Of a DNA stretch of 50,076 nucleotides, positions 31,179 to 39,189 are shown in pieces. Within the stretch, counting starts at the first letter, position 1; each line of letters begins with the position of its first letter. Source of the DNA: Candidatus Omnitrophota bacterium (GTDB lineage: Bacteria > Omnitrophota > Gorgyraeia > JAFGHF01); the NCBI GenBank assembly GCA_016939375.1, contig JAFGHF010000076.1, positions 1-50,076 on the forward strand. Direction: 5' to 3'. The translations under genes were made by a program, and so were the position numbers. Under the pieces are notes generated by a model, which ran no database searches, was not told where the DNA came from, and worked only from the letters and a program-made list of their open reading frames with translations.

Positions 31179-32375
31179 TTAAAACACGTCTTTCTCACAA
31201 GAAGATATAGTCTGGTCTACTTCTTTCTGCAACGCCTCAGGCAAACCCATGATGGAAGTATCTAAAAACCCGCGCACGATAGCCGCCTGAGCCTCTCCTT
31301 CGCTTAAGCCCCTGGACATCAGATATTCTATCTCGTCTCTGGCGATTTTTCCTACTGCCGCCTCATGGGACATATCCACCCCATCGACAGTAGCTTCTAA
31401 CTCTGGTATCGCGTGTATATGCCCTTTCTCCGCCACCATCAGTCCGCGACATTCCAAATGGGCCTTTATTCCTTTGACCTCACCGCGCAGATGACCGCGG
31501 GCGATAATATCGCCCCCGGCACTGACTGTGCGCGCGATTATCTCCGCCCTTGAATCCTCGGCTTTTAAGATCACTCTTGAACCCACATCAAGATGTGAGC
31601 CGGGATGGGCAAAAAGTATAGAGTTAAATCGGGCGGTCGCGCCCCTGCCTATCAATTCTGCCTTGGGATACATCTGCAAGCTCTTTACCGGTTTAAGGCA
31701 TATATAATTTGATAAGAAAACTCCGCCTGCTTCCACTTGGGCCGCGCTGCGTGGGCGCACTTCTACCTCATCGGCCCAATTATGGATCATAGTAAAAGTC
31801 AGCTTGGCGCCTTTTTTGACATAAAATTCGGAGATGCCAATATGCAAGCCTCTTCTCACATCGCTGGCTGTGGCACAACCGGTGATTATCTGCAAGTCCG
31901 AGCCTTCCTCGGCGATTATTATGTTATGCACGTTCTGGATTATGTTATCCTCATTAATAAACAGACAGGCTTGTAAGGGATATGTCGCTTTTACTCCCGG
32001 CAAGGCCCTTAAAAAATATCCGTGGTGCGGCCTAAGATGCGCCTGCTTGGTAAAGCTATCCGCGCCCAACGCTACCGCCTTCCAGAAATAGTTGTCCAGC
32101 CACTCGTGCCTTTTCAAGGCCTCGGTGATACTCATCACCTCTAAGCCCGGATAAAGGCTGTTGGCATGAACTACACTGTGGTCCATCTGCACGTATGTGC
32201 CTGAACGGGCCTTTTGTGAAGGGTCGACTCCTGCGGAGAGCATATTCTTCTTCTGGTCAGCACTTACCTTATTAAGGTCTTCGAGATAGGCTTTTTCCTT
32301 GGCCTTGACCTTATAAGAGCGGATGTTTATTTTCCGGGACTGTGCGAGCTGTGGCTTAATTTTTCCCCTGCGCAT
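31179..32375 (-). CDS. sufB: SufB/SufD-family Fe-S cluster scaffold
   Basis: A beta-helix scaffold of the SufBC minimal Fe-S system (398 residues from the chosen start). YPGLEVMSITEALKRHEWL, FLRALPGVKATYPLQACLFI, the ECRGLMVAEKGHIHAIPELEATVDGVDMSHEAAVG core and a C-terminal ARDEIEYLMSRGLSE helix are typical of the family. The start is uncertain: 32375 (MRRGKIKPQL), 32387 or 32441, all overlapping sufC. No SufD, SufS or SufE is present. Confidence 0.9.
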   Translation of the reverse strand: MRRGKIKPQLAQSRKINIRSYKVKAKEKAYLEDLNKVSADQKKNMLSAGVDPSQKARSGTYVQMDHSVVHANSLYPGLEVMSITEALKRHEWLDNYFWKAVALGADSFTKQAHLRPHHGYFLRALPGVKATYPLQACLFINEDNIIQNVHNIIIAEEGSDLQIITGCATASDVRRGLHIGISEFYVKKGAKLTFTMIHNWADEVEVRPRSAAQVEAGGVFLSNYICLKPVKSLQMYPKAELIGRGATARFNSILFAHPGSHLDVGSRVILKAEDSRAEIIARTVSAGGDIIARGHLRGEVKGIKAHLECRGLMVAEKGHIHAIPELEATVDGVDMSHEAAVGKIARDEIEYLMSRGLSEGEAQAAIVRGFLDTSIMGLPEALQKEVDQTISSCEKDVF

Positions 32376-33073
32376 GTTATACACCATTCGTATCCGTGTT
32401 TTTTGACTGTTTTTAAAATCCTTCTGGGGTCTCCGATGCAATGCAACTTACCGCCTACCAAGATACAGCCGGTATCCGGCTTTACGTAATCGAAGATATA
32501 GCCGGTATGGGTGATGATCAAGGCTGTGTTTTCCTTGCGCTTCTTGAGCATTTCATCCATCATCTTGCCCACCAGCGCGATATTCTCTAAATCCACCCCC
32601 GATTCCGGTTCATCGAATAGACTCAATGAGGGCGAACTGGCCATAAGCTGCAATAATTCACAGCGTTTTATTTCGCCGCCAGAGAAACCCAAATTCACTT
32701 CTCTGTTTAAGAAATCACTTAAGTGCAGACTCTCAGCCTGGATTTCAGTATCAAATCCGTCTTGTTTGATCAGATCCACCATCTGCCTCAACCGTATACC
32801 TCTTACCGTAGGCGGTCGCTGAAACATCAGGCCTATCCCTAACCGGGCGCGCTCATCGATGCTTAGGTCGTTAATCCTCTTTCCCTTAAAGATAATATCG
32901 CCTTTTTTGATCTGGTAATTGGAAAATCCCAGAATGGCCATCAAAAGCGATGTCTTGCCCGAACCATTAGGCCCTAAAAGCGCCATCCGCTGGCCATTCT
33001 TGATCTCCAGGTTGATATCCGAGAGCACATCTTTTCCTGAAACCGAAACTGTCAAATTCTCTATCTTTAACAT
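32327..33073 (-). CDS. sufC: SufC ATPase of Fe-S assembly
   Basis: A 248-residue ABC-type ATPase that works with SufB. Walker A is GPNGSGKTSLL (residues ~34-44), the Q-loop region is MFQRPP, the signature is NLGFSGGEIKRCELLQ, and Walker B is SLSLFDEPESGVD. The C-terminal CITCAGEKL tail overlaps the sufB start. It is preceded by the permease gene with a 9-bp gap. Confidence 0.95.
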   Translation of the reverse strand: MLKIENLTVSVSGKDVLSDINLEIKNGQRMALLGPNGSGKTSLLMAILGFSNYQIKKGDIIFKGKRINDLSIDERARLGIGLMFQRPPTVRGIRLRQMVDLIKQDGFDTEIQAESLHLSDFLNREVNLGFSGGEIKRCELLQLMASSPSLSLFDEPESGVDLENIALVGKMMDEMLKKRKENTALIITHTGYIFDYVKPDTGCILVGGKLHCIGDPRRILKTVKKHGYEWCITCAGEKLSHSSHSPGK

Positions 33074-33082
33074 ATCTCTACC

Positions 33083-34273
33083 TTAAAATATTATATTCGC
33101 CAAAATCCCCAGCAGTACTACTTGGGGCACAGTGATTATGGGCAACCACACGGCCACCCGTTTTCCTACATTGTGCCAAAGAAGCCCTATCTCTGTATAA
33201 TCAGTGACTACCCCGGCCATCAAAAATACGAAAGAGTTTCCCAGAGCACCGGTCTGCCTGAATATCTCAAAGGCCAAGGGAGCGGTCCCCTCTGAACACA
33301 CCTCCATGATTGTCGCCACTATCAGCGTGACAATAAGTCCCAAAGCAGTCGGCCCCATATAATTTTGGAATATGTCCTGGGGGATATAGGCAGCGGCCAA
33401 GCTGGCCAGCCCCATACCGATAAGTATCCACCATAATACCATATTTGCCAAGGAAATTGAACCAGAAAATATCCCTTTTAGAAACGTTTTCCAACCTAAT
33501 CGGGAAACGCTTTCCACGCCAATCGGGAAAGTGTCCCCTTTTCTGAATCTCTGCCTGATATCTTTGATTACCGAAAATCCTTCTTTTAGCTTGAGCGTAT
33601 TTTTGTTTGTCTCAATCAATCCCCTGCTCTCCAGAAGCTGGAAGATAAAGCCGGTAGTGATGGCGATAATCAGGGCGCAAATTATTATGTAAAAGGCCTT
33701 CAAGCCAAAAAAACCGACAAGCATTATGGTCAGCGGAAAATTGGCCCAGGGAGAAGCTAATAAAAAGGCTATCACCGCTGGGTTGGAGGCCCCTTTCTTA
33801 TGTAATTCTATTGAAAGTGCCAAAATGCCATGGCTGCAGGCGCTCATAAAAAACCCTAATATCACAGAGTAAAAAATAGTCTTTTTCTTAGGGCTAGCCA
33901 GGATATGCGAAATATATTCCCGGGGCACCAAATAATCGATAACGCCTCCTAAGACCAGCCCCAGCAAAATCGCCCACCAGATACGCTGAAAGTACATGGC
34001 AAATGAGTTTCTAAACGGCACCAACGAAGGCATAAAATATGAAAGTGCGCCTAGGCCGGCGATTACAGCAGCGGCAATAAAGACCTTATTGAAAAACCAG
34101 GGCTGCTTGGGTCTGATAACACAACAGGTAACATCTTTGTCTTCTATCCCATGCTCTTGGGCAAACTTATCCAGGCAATGCTGGCTGCAGAAAAAGAAGC
34201 GCTTGCCCTCCTTCTCAAGCTGGAAAGCACTGGATTCCTTGACATCCATCCCGCAGATCGGGTCTTTGGCCAT
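33083..34273 (-). CDS. YHS-domain permease (COG0701 type) with a repeat read in frame
   Basis: A 396-residue protein. The N-terminal YHS domain (KDPICGMDV, FFFCSQHCLDKF; C7, C29, C33) is followed by a membrane permease with about eight TM helices (FMSACSHGILALSIELHKKGASNPA, LLASPWANFPLTI, EVCSEGTAPLAFEI) like metal or arsenic-related permeases. Residues ~244-265 are encoded by a palindromic repeat (33480-33540) that forms a loop between TM groups. The transported substrate is unknown. Confidence 0.85.
   Translation of the reverse strand: MAKDPICGMDVKESSAFQLEKEGKRFFFCSQHCLDKFAQEHGIEDKDVTCCVIRPKQPWFFNKVFIAAAVIAGLGALSYFMPSLVPFRNSFAMYFQRIWWAILLGLVLGGVIDYLVPREYISHILASPKKKTIFYSVILGFFMSACSHGILALSIELHKKGASNPAVIAFLLASPWANFPLTIMLVGFFGLKAFYIIICALIIAITTGFIFQLLESRGLIETNKNTLKLKEGFSVIKDIRQRFRKGDTFPIGVESVSRLGWKTFLKGIFSGSISLANMVLWWILIGMGLASLAAAYIPQDIFQNYMGPTALGLIVTLIVATIMEVCSEGTAPLAFEIFRQTGALGNSFVFLMAGVVTDYTEIGLLWHNVGKRVAVWLPIITVPQVVLLGILANIIF
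33480..33540. repeat. Palindromic-family repeat inside the permease gene
   Basis: Starts AGAAACGTTTTCCAACCTAA and contains GGGAAACGC and GGGAAAGTGTCCCC modules, shared with the intergenic repeats at 35071-35168 and 40428-40526. Its length keeps the reading frame open. Confidence 0.75.
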
Positions 34274-34274
34274 T

Positions 34275-34985
34275 TTAATATCCCGCGAAGTTCTCTCTTA
34301 TGATTTGCCCTTTGCCGAGTTTCAATTTATTATCTAAAATAGCGATTAAAGTATCCACCATTTTCGGCGGGCCGCATACATAAAAGGTCCTTTCTTTATA
34401 GTCAGGTATCTCTTCCTTGATCATCTTCTCATCTATATATCCAGTCCTGCCACCCCAGGAGCCTTTGTCTATATCCGGGGAGGTCAGTGTATATACTACG
34501 CGGATATTTGCGTTTTGCCGCTTGATCTCATCAAAATCCTGGCGGAAGACTATGTCCTTTTCCTTATTATTGCCGTAAAGCAGGACAACGCTTACATCCA
34601 GCCCTTTATCGACAATGGATTTAGTGATGCTTCTGATGGGGGTGATGCCGATACCACCGGATAAAAAGGCTATCTTTTTGTACTTATCATCATAGACAAA
34701 ATTTCCGTAGGGCAACTTAATCTTGGCCCAATCCCCCGGCTTCATTTTATCCAATGCTTGCGAAAACTCACTCTGTGTGATCCGTTTGGTAAATTCCAGG
34801 TATCCTTTTTCGGTGGGTGAGCTGGAAATAGAAAAAGGCTTGCTGGCTTCTGCCTGAGAGAGCTTTATGGTCAGGAAAAAGAACTGCCCGGCCTTAAAAT
34901 TAAGCTCTTGCCCTACCTCAAAGCGGAAGCTTTTTGTGCTATCCGTACGACTGATAACTTCTATCAGCTTTGTTTCAAATTCCAT
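34275..34985 (-). CDS. FAD/NAD(P)-binding oxidoreductase (ferredoxin-NADP reductase type)
   Basis: A 236-residue flavoprotein reductase. FKAGQFFFLTI and KPFSISSSPTEKGY bind FAD; GGIGITPIRSITKS and YVCGPPKMVDTLI bind NAD(P). There is no [2Fe-2S] domain. ATG at 34985 has AGGGGG about 9 bases upstream; a GTG eight codons earlier would contain that ribosome site. It probably donates electrons to the rubrerythrins or superoxide reductase of this run. Confidence 0.9.
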   Translation of the reverse strand: MEFETKLIEVISRTDSTKSFRFEVGQELNFKAGQFFFLTIKLSQAEASKPFSISSSPTEKGYLEFTKRITQSEFSQALDKMKPGDWAKIKLPYGNFVYDDKYKKIAFLSGGIGITPIRSITKSIVDKGLDVSVVLLYGNNKEKDIVFRQDFDEIKRQNANIRVVYTLTSPDIDKGSWGGRTGYIDEKMIKEEIPDYKERTFYVCGPPKMVDTLIAILDNKLKLGKGQIIRENFAGY

Positions 34986-35070
34986 CGCTTCTATCCCCCT
35001 CCAAAACACACGATTTAAGGCACCCGACTAACATACAACAAATCCACCTCTGTTTCAACTCTTTTCTAAC

Positions 35071-35168
35071 AGAAACGCTTTCCAACCTAAACGGGAAAGT
35101 GTCCCCAAAAGGGACAGCTTCCTGATTAGCCAGGAAAACGGTTCCCGAACAAGCTGGAAAACGTTTCT
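35071..35168. repeat. Compound palindromic repeat
   Basis: Outer arms AGAAACGCTTTCCA / TGGAAAACGTTTCT and inner module GGGAAAGTGTCCCC / GGGACAGCTTCC. A close relative lies at 40428-40526. The nested structure could fold as a branched hairpin in RNA. Confidence 0.8.
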
Positions 35169-35194
35169 AGGGTAGTTTAGTGTCCTGCCCAGGA

Positions 35195-35260
35195 CTAATT
35201 ACAACAGCCCTCTGAACAATGAGCGACTGGTCTCAACATATATTTGAGTGTTATATCCAT
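35195..35260 (-). CDS. Possible 21-residue small protein with CxxxCC end
   Basis: Frame MDITLKYMLRPVAHCSEGCC plus a final Asn, 24 bp after the rubredoxin-rubrerythrin gene. Cys15, Cys19 and Cys20 could bind metal. AGAGG is only two bases from the ATG, so translation is not assured. Function unknown; it could be spurious. Confidence 0.3.
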   Translation of the reverse strand: MDITLKYMLRPVAHCSEGCCN

Positions 35261-35284
35261 TGCCTCTCACCACCTCTCCTATCC

Positions 35285-35803
35285 TTAGATCCCCTGTTCT
35301 GAAAGTGTTATATGGTCTGACTCTATTTCCGACAAAGCCTTGAAGAATTCTTTTATTTCTGGCTCAGGCGCCTGATTTATTGCCTGACCGTAAAAGGCAA
35401 CCGCCCTTTTCTCGCGCCTGTTGGACTCTTTGACATTCTCTTCGTCGGACTCGACTGCCTTATCGGCACCGACATTCGAATCCGGCTTTTCTATTCTTAG
35501 GTGCTTGCATATCGCCGAGGCATGTTCTCTTTCCACCTTAGAAAGCCCCTTAAACATGCTCTTTACATAGGTATTTTTGCTTTTCTCGGACACGGCCTTA
35601 TAGAAATTTGTATTGTCTATCTCTAAGTCTAAGGCTTTTTTCAGGTTCTCCTTGGTTACATCAGAGAGGCTCTCGGCCTTGAGTAATTGCCACTGGCGGG
35701 CCAAGACAAAATAATCTTGGTGCGCTCCGCAAAACGGACAACTCCCAGGCTTCTCCTCTCCTATATATACCTCACCGCATACCCTGCATCGATAAACCTT
35801 CAT
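35285..35803 (-). CDS. Rubredoxin-rubrerythrin fusion (reverse rubrerythrin type)
   Basis: A 172-residue peroxide-defence protein with the rubredoxin domain first (YRCRVCGEVYIGEEKPGSCPFCGA, residues ~4-27), then a ferritin-like diiron domain with Glu/His motifs (ALDLEIDNTNFY, LSKVEREHASAI, ALSEIESDHITL). The order is reversed relative to the rubrerythrin at 28057-28632. ATG at 35803 follows AAGGAGG. Confidence 0.93.
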   Translation of the reverse strand: MKVYRCRVCGEVYIGEEKPGSCPFCGAHQDYFVLARQWQLLKAESLSDVTKENLKKALDLEIDNTNFYKAVSEKSKNTYVKSMFKGLSKVEREHASAICKHLRIEKPDSNVGADKAVESDEENVKESNRREKRAVAFYGQAINQAPEPEIKEFFKALSEIESDHITLSEQGI

Positions 35804-35821
35804 CAATCCCCTCCTTTTCTA

Positions 35822-35983
35822 TCATGAACTGGCAATAATGAAACCGAAAAGCGCCCCTACGAATGTGGAAATGTAGGGATTGCTTGTCAACGGGCATACC
35901 CCGGAGGCGCATTTTCCGAAATATCCCAAGGCAAACCCGATTATCGCGCCTATTACCACACCTAAGACGATGCGTAGACTCAT
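35822..35983 (-). CDS. DUF6132-family small membrane protein
   Basis: A 53-residue protein with two hydrophobic segments (residues ~5-22 and 38-52) around a GKCASGVCPLTSNPYIST motif, the signature of this family. AAGGAG lies 9 bases before the ATG at 35983. The two cysteines (C25, C30) suggest a redox or metal site at the membrane. Function unknown; it accompanies rubrerythrin and thiol genes. Confidence 0.85.
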   Translation of the reverse strand: MSLRIVLGVVIGAIIGFALGYFGKCASGVCPLTSNPYISTFVGALFGFIIASS

Positions 35984-35984
35984 C

Positions 35985-36242
35985 TTAATCATCTCCTTTT
36001 TTGTTTTTCCTATTCTTTAAGTATTGCTTATATTTTTCTTTGCCCACGCAAATGCCGGCCATCGAACACCAATCAAGGCAGGTCGGTTCCATCTCCCGCG
36101 TGACTTTTCTTTTACATTTCTTACAGGTAGCGCTTGTCTCATCAGACCAGATCTCTACTGTCTGCCCGCAGAGACATTTTATCTCTTCCGGATAGGGCGT
36201 CTTTATCTGCTTTGAACCTGGGCAATGATTAAATATGGACAT
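35985..36242 (-). CDS. Small zinc-ribbon protein, function unknown
   Basis: An 85-residue Cys-rich soluble protein: HCPGSKQ near the N-terminus, then IKCLCGQTVEIWSDETSATC with CKKCKRKV forming a zinc ribbon, and CLDWCSMAGICVGKEKYKQY near the end. It starts ten bases after the Rrf2 gene (ATG at 36242 has AGGAG six bases upstream). The family is recurrent next to Rrf2 and rubrerythrin genes but I know no established function. Confidence 0.8.
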   Translation of the reverse strand: MSIFNHCPGSKQIKTPYPEEIKCLCGQTVEIWSDETSATCKKCKRKVTREMEPTCLDWCSMAGICVGKEKYKQYLKNRKNKKGDD

Positions 36243-36251
36243 CATTATCTC

Positions 36252-36647
36252 CTACAATATCGACTCTAAATTGATCCTTTTGAGTTCACCTACGACATAT
36301 CTTTCGATTACATCCAGCTTCTGCTTGAATTTACATACCTTTCTTTCCGGGCAAGGCGAATTTTTGAAGACATGCTCGCTTATCTTAAGCGGGCCCTGAA
36401 AAATGCGCATCAAATCTGCAATTATGATCTTTCTTGGTAAGCGGGCCATGCGAAACCCCCCGCCTTTTCCTTTATAGGATTTGACCAGCCTTTTTTTGTT
36501 TAAGGTTTGCAGGAGTTTCCTTAAAAAAGGCCGGGGAATACCTAAGACGCTGACCAGCTCAGAAACAGAGGTCAAGCCCTTTTGCCGCCTGGCAATAAAA
36601 CAAAGCGCCCTTATCGCGTAATCGGTATCCCTGGTAATCAGCTTCAT
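36252..36647 (-). CDS. Rrf2-family transcriptional regulator
   Basis: A 131-residue winged-helix regulator. MKLITRDTDYAIRALCFIARR, ELVSVLGIPRPFLRKLLQTLNK and GGGFRMARLP are the family's DNA-binding and wing segments. NSPCPERKVCKF carries two cysteines in the cluster-binding loop (IscR and NsrR have three), so an Fe-S ligand is possible but not assured. A perfect palindrome overlaps its promoter. It heads the 18-gene redox and Fe-S run that ends at mnmA. Confidence 0.92.
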   Translation of the reverse strand: MKLITRDTDYAIRALCFIARRQKGLTSVSELVSVLGIPRPFLRKLLQTLNKKRLVKSYKGKGGGFRMARLPRKIIIADLMRIFQGPLKISEHVFKNSPCPERKVCKFKQKLDVIERYVVGELKRINLESIL

Positions 36648-36676
36648 AAATGCCTCCTTTTTGCCCTCTCAATATA

Positions 36677-36697
36677 ATGATACCATATTAGTATCAT
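36677..36697 (-). promoter_or_regulatory. Candidate Rrf2 operator
   Basis: Perfect 7-bp arms ATGATAC-N7-GTATCAT. It covers the -10 hexamer and most of the spacer, so the regulator probably represses its own operon. Confidence 0.75.
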
Positions 36698-36704
36698 TTG
36701 TCAA
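36677..36704 (-). promoter_or_regulatory. Sigma-70 promoter of the Rrf2 operon
   Basis: TTGACA (36699-36704), 16-bp spacer, TATCAT (36677-36682); AAGGAGG precedes the start codon further down. Confidence 0.82.
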
Positions 36705-36724
36705 GTGAAAAAATAAAAAAGACC

Positions 36725-38515
36725 CTAATTCCCCAAATAAGGCAAGATTTTCCTCAAAAAATCCGGGTCATCAAAACCCAACGCCTCCGCCCGGAGATAA
36801 TAGTCGGCGGCCAGGCTCGTCTTTCCGTCCTGAAAATATAAAATAGCCAGGTTGCCATAGGCGGTGGCGTTATCAGGGTCGATGGCGATGGCCTTTTTTA
36901 TTTCTGCCTCGGCCTCGGCCCGTTGGCCCAATCTGGCCCATATCAGGCCCAGGTTGTTATGCGCCTTGGCATGCCGGGGATTTATCTGTATCGTTTTTTT
37001 AAATAACTGCTGCGCCTCTTCGAGCTGGCCGGTTTCATAATATATGTTTCCCAAATTATAGTAGGCTTTATAATAATCGGGGTCGGCTTTGATGGTATTG
37101 TTATAAGCAGTCATGGCATCATCCGGCCTTTTAAGGCTGGTATATGCCTTGGCCAGATTATAATAGGTATCCGCATCTTTAGGGTCAAGCTCTATTGACT
37201 TTTTGTATGCAACTATGGCCTGCCCATTTTTATCTATGCTTCTATATTCATTCCCCAGGTTATAGTAGACCCGGGCGCTGCCCGGGGCATACTTTAGCGT
37301 CTTTAAATAGAAGGCGATGGGTTCTCGCCAATAATCGTTTTGCCTGTCCAGCGAATAAAAATAAAAACCCAAAAGCGTCACGCTAATTATAATGGCGGGT
37401 TTCTTTAGTTTTTCCTGCTGAGTCAAATAGCTCAAGCCTCTGGCTAAGATAAGAAAAAAACCTATCGAAGGCAGATAGAGCCAGTGCTCGGCCATGTAGG
37501 CATTTAAAGGATATATATTTGAGACCGGGATCAGGCCTATCAAGAACCAGCCCAGTGAGAAAAAAAAGATATTTCTGCCGGCCTTCATCCTGAAGGTCAA
37601 TATTAATACGGCGATAATCGCCAATATGCCCAAAAGGGCCTGGGGGTTATTTAATTTAAAGAGTTCGTTGCCGTATTCCATATGCAGGCCTAAAGGTAAA
37701 ATCAAAAGCCTGATATAACTGACAAAGGCCACAAAAAACCCGGGCAGCCTCTGAAAATAAGTAGTGCTGCGGCTGATATGAGCGCTGAGAAAACTCAAAG
37801 CACTAAACCTGGTTATGATATACGCCAGCGTAATGACCAGTATTGGCAAGAGCCTCTTGAAGTCTAACTTCTTTCTAAAACTATAATGATACAATAAAAG
37901 AAAAAACGGCAGGATAAGGCTGGTCTCTTTAGATAATACAGCCAAGACATAAGTAACGAAAGAAAACAAGTAATAGCTTTTATTGGACTTACCCAAGTCC
38001 TTAATGTAGAAGATAAGACAAAGCAGCATAAATATAGCGGCCAGGGAATCGGCCCGGCCGGATATATAACTCACTGCTTCGCTGTGCACCGGATGGGCCA
38101 CAAAAAGAACAGCAGTCAAAAAAGAAAGCAACTGATCGCCGAATAAAATATTTATCAGCCAAAAAACAGCCCAAGCGGCTAAGATATGTAATATTATATT
38201 CGTTAAGTGATATCCCCTGACCTTTAAGCCCCAGAGGGAATAGTCAAAGGTATAGCTGATCAGCTGCAGGGGCCGGTAAAAGCTATACATCTTGGGCGCA
38301 CCCGAGCCCGCGGCCATGCCCTGGGTGAAAAACTTAGGCAGGTTCGACCAGCTCCTGACATAGAGGTTCTCCTCTACCAGATGGGTATCATCCCAGAGGA
38401 ATTGGCCGTTTAGAGAACTGGCATAAAATAAAAAACCCAAACCCGCTATAAGCGCAATAGATACCCATATCGCTTTAGTCGAACTTTGGGTTTTATTTTT
38501 CTGCGTAGAGATCAT
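36725..38515 (-). CDS. TMTC-like membrane glycosyltransferase with TPR repeats
   Basis: A 596-residue protein. The N-terminal part (residues ~15-400) has about ten TM helices with LNGQFLWDDTHLVEENLYV (the acidic DD of GT-C folds), AHPVHSEAVSYISGRADSL and ALSKETSLILPFFLL. The C-terminal part (~420-590) holds about five TPR units (YYNLGNEYRSIDKNGQAIVA, YYNLAKAYTSL, YYNLGNIYYETGQLEEAQ, HNNLGLIWARLGQRAEAE). The family adds sugars to proteins on the outer membrane side or in the periplasm; the substrate here is unknown. It overlaps the cupin gene by 4 bp. Confidence 0.88.
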   Translation of the reverse strand: MISTQKNKTQSSTKAIWVSIALIAGLGFLFYASSLNGQFLWDDTHLVEENLYVRSWSNLPKFFTQGMAAGSGAPKMYSFYRPLQLISYTFDYSLWGLKVRGYHLTNIILHILAAWAVFWLINILFGDQLLSFLTAVLFVAHPVHSEAVSYISGRADSLAAIFMLLCLIFYIKDLGKSNKSYYLFSFVTYVLAVLSKETSLILPFFLLLYHYSFRKKLDFKRLLPILVITLAYIITRFSALSFLSAHISRSTTYFQRLPGFFVAFVSYIRLLILPLGLHMEYGNELFKLNNPQALLGILAIIAVLILTFRMKAGRNIFFFSLGWFLIGLIPVSNIYPLNAYMAEHWLYLPSIGFFLILARGLSYLTQQEKLKKPAIIISVTLLGFYFYSLDRQNDYWREPIAFYLKTLKYAPGSARVYYNLGNEYRSIDKNGQAIVAYKKSIELDPKDADTYYNLAKAYTSLKRPDDAMTAYNNTIKADPDYYKAYYNLGNIYYETGQLEEAQQLFKKTIQINPRHAKAHNNLGLIWARLGQRAEAEAEIKKAIAIDPDNATAYGNLAILYFQDGKTSLAADYYLRAEALGFDDPDFLRKILPYLGN

Positions 38516-38784
38516 CCGAACTTATAATGTTTCTTCACCGGTTCGTGGATCTGCCAGACACAGCTTAACCCCTGCGGAAAGACTACGAAATCACCGGCGC
38601 CAAAATCAACGCTCTTACCATCCTTGGCAGTCACGGTGACTTTACCTTCTAAAAGATAGCATGACTCCTGGTCGTCATAATACCAGTCGAATTTTGATTT
38701 TTCTTTCTGCCAGATCGGCCAGCTGGAGACATTCATCTTATCGAGCTTTTCTTTCGTGGGTTTCTCGATCTTTATATCCGCCAT
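38512..38784 (-). CDS. Small cupin protein (DUF861/EutQ-like)
   Basis: A 90-residue single cupin. The SCYLLEGKVTVTAKDGKSVDFG and DFVVFPQGLSCVWQI segments form the two cupin motifs, although the metal-binding His of motif 1 is not obvious. Substrate unknown. It lies between the PilZ and TPR genes in a four-gene operon. Confidence 0.88.
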   Translation of the reverse strand: MADIKIEKPTKEKLDKMNVSSWPIWQKEKSKFDWYYDDQESCYLLEGKVTVTAKDGKSVDFGAGDFVVFPQGLSCVWQIHEPVKKHYKFG

Positions 38785-38804
38785 CTTAAGCCCCCTTCCT
38801 TGTT

Positions 38805-39188
38805 TTAAAACCTGAAGTATTCCCGCAGCAACGCGTATCTATTAAGATACTGCAGATAGTTGCTTAACATCGACTTCTCGCGAAGGCCGATATTCGTAAA
38901 CTCTAACCCGGCTTGATAAGGATGGCTTTTATCGTCGGGGTTTGCTTTCACCCAGATGACCTTTGCCTCAAGGAGCATCCTCTTTTTCTCTTTCAACAAT
39001 TCTATGCTTAATTCCAATATATCGCCTACCTTGGGCTCCTCCTTAAAAGGCATCTTTACTCCGCCACCGCTTATATCATTGGAAAATGATTCCTGATGCG
39101 CCTCTTGGGCGCTAAGCGTCCTATAGCTGAGTAAAAGCGATTCTCCCACGCGCACAAACTTTCTTCTCTCAGAACTTAAGCTGCACAC
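38805..39188 (-). CDS. PilZ-domain protein (c-di-GMP receptor candidate)
   Basis: A 127-residue PilZ protein. The RxxxR motif appears as RRKFVR (residues 8-13) and the second motif NDISGGG (DxSxxG-type) at residues ~38-44; together these bind c-di-GMP. It starts with GTG just after the HD-GYP stop, so it is probably co-regulated with a c-di-GMP phosphodiesterase. Confidence 0.9.
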   Translation of the reverse strand: MCSLSSERRKFVRVGESLLLSYRTLSAQEAHQESFSNDISGGGVKMPFKEEPKVGDILELSIELLKEKKRMLLEAKVIWVKANPDDKSHPYQAGLEFTNIGLREKSMLSNYLQYLNRYALLREYFRF

Positions 39189-39189
39189 A

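Larger units (their letters stand above)
35010..35284. other. Intergenic region with a palindromic repeat
   Basis: 275 bp between the oxidoreductase and the rubredoxin-rubrerythrin gene. It holds the 98-bp compound palindrome at 35071-35168 and a possible 21-codon gene (35195-35260). Nothing else is seen. Confidence 0.8.
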
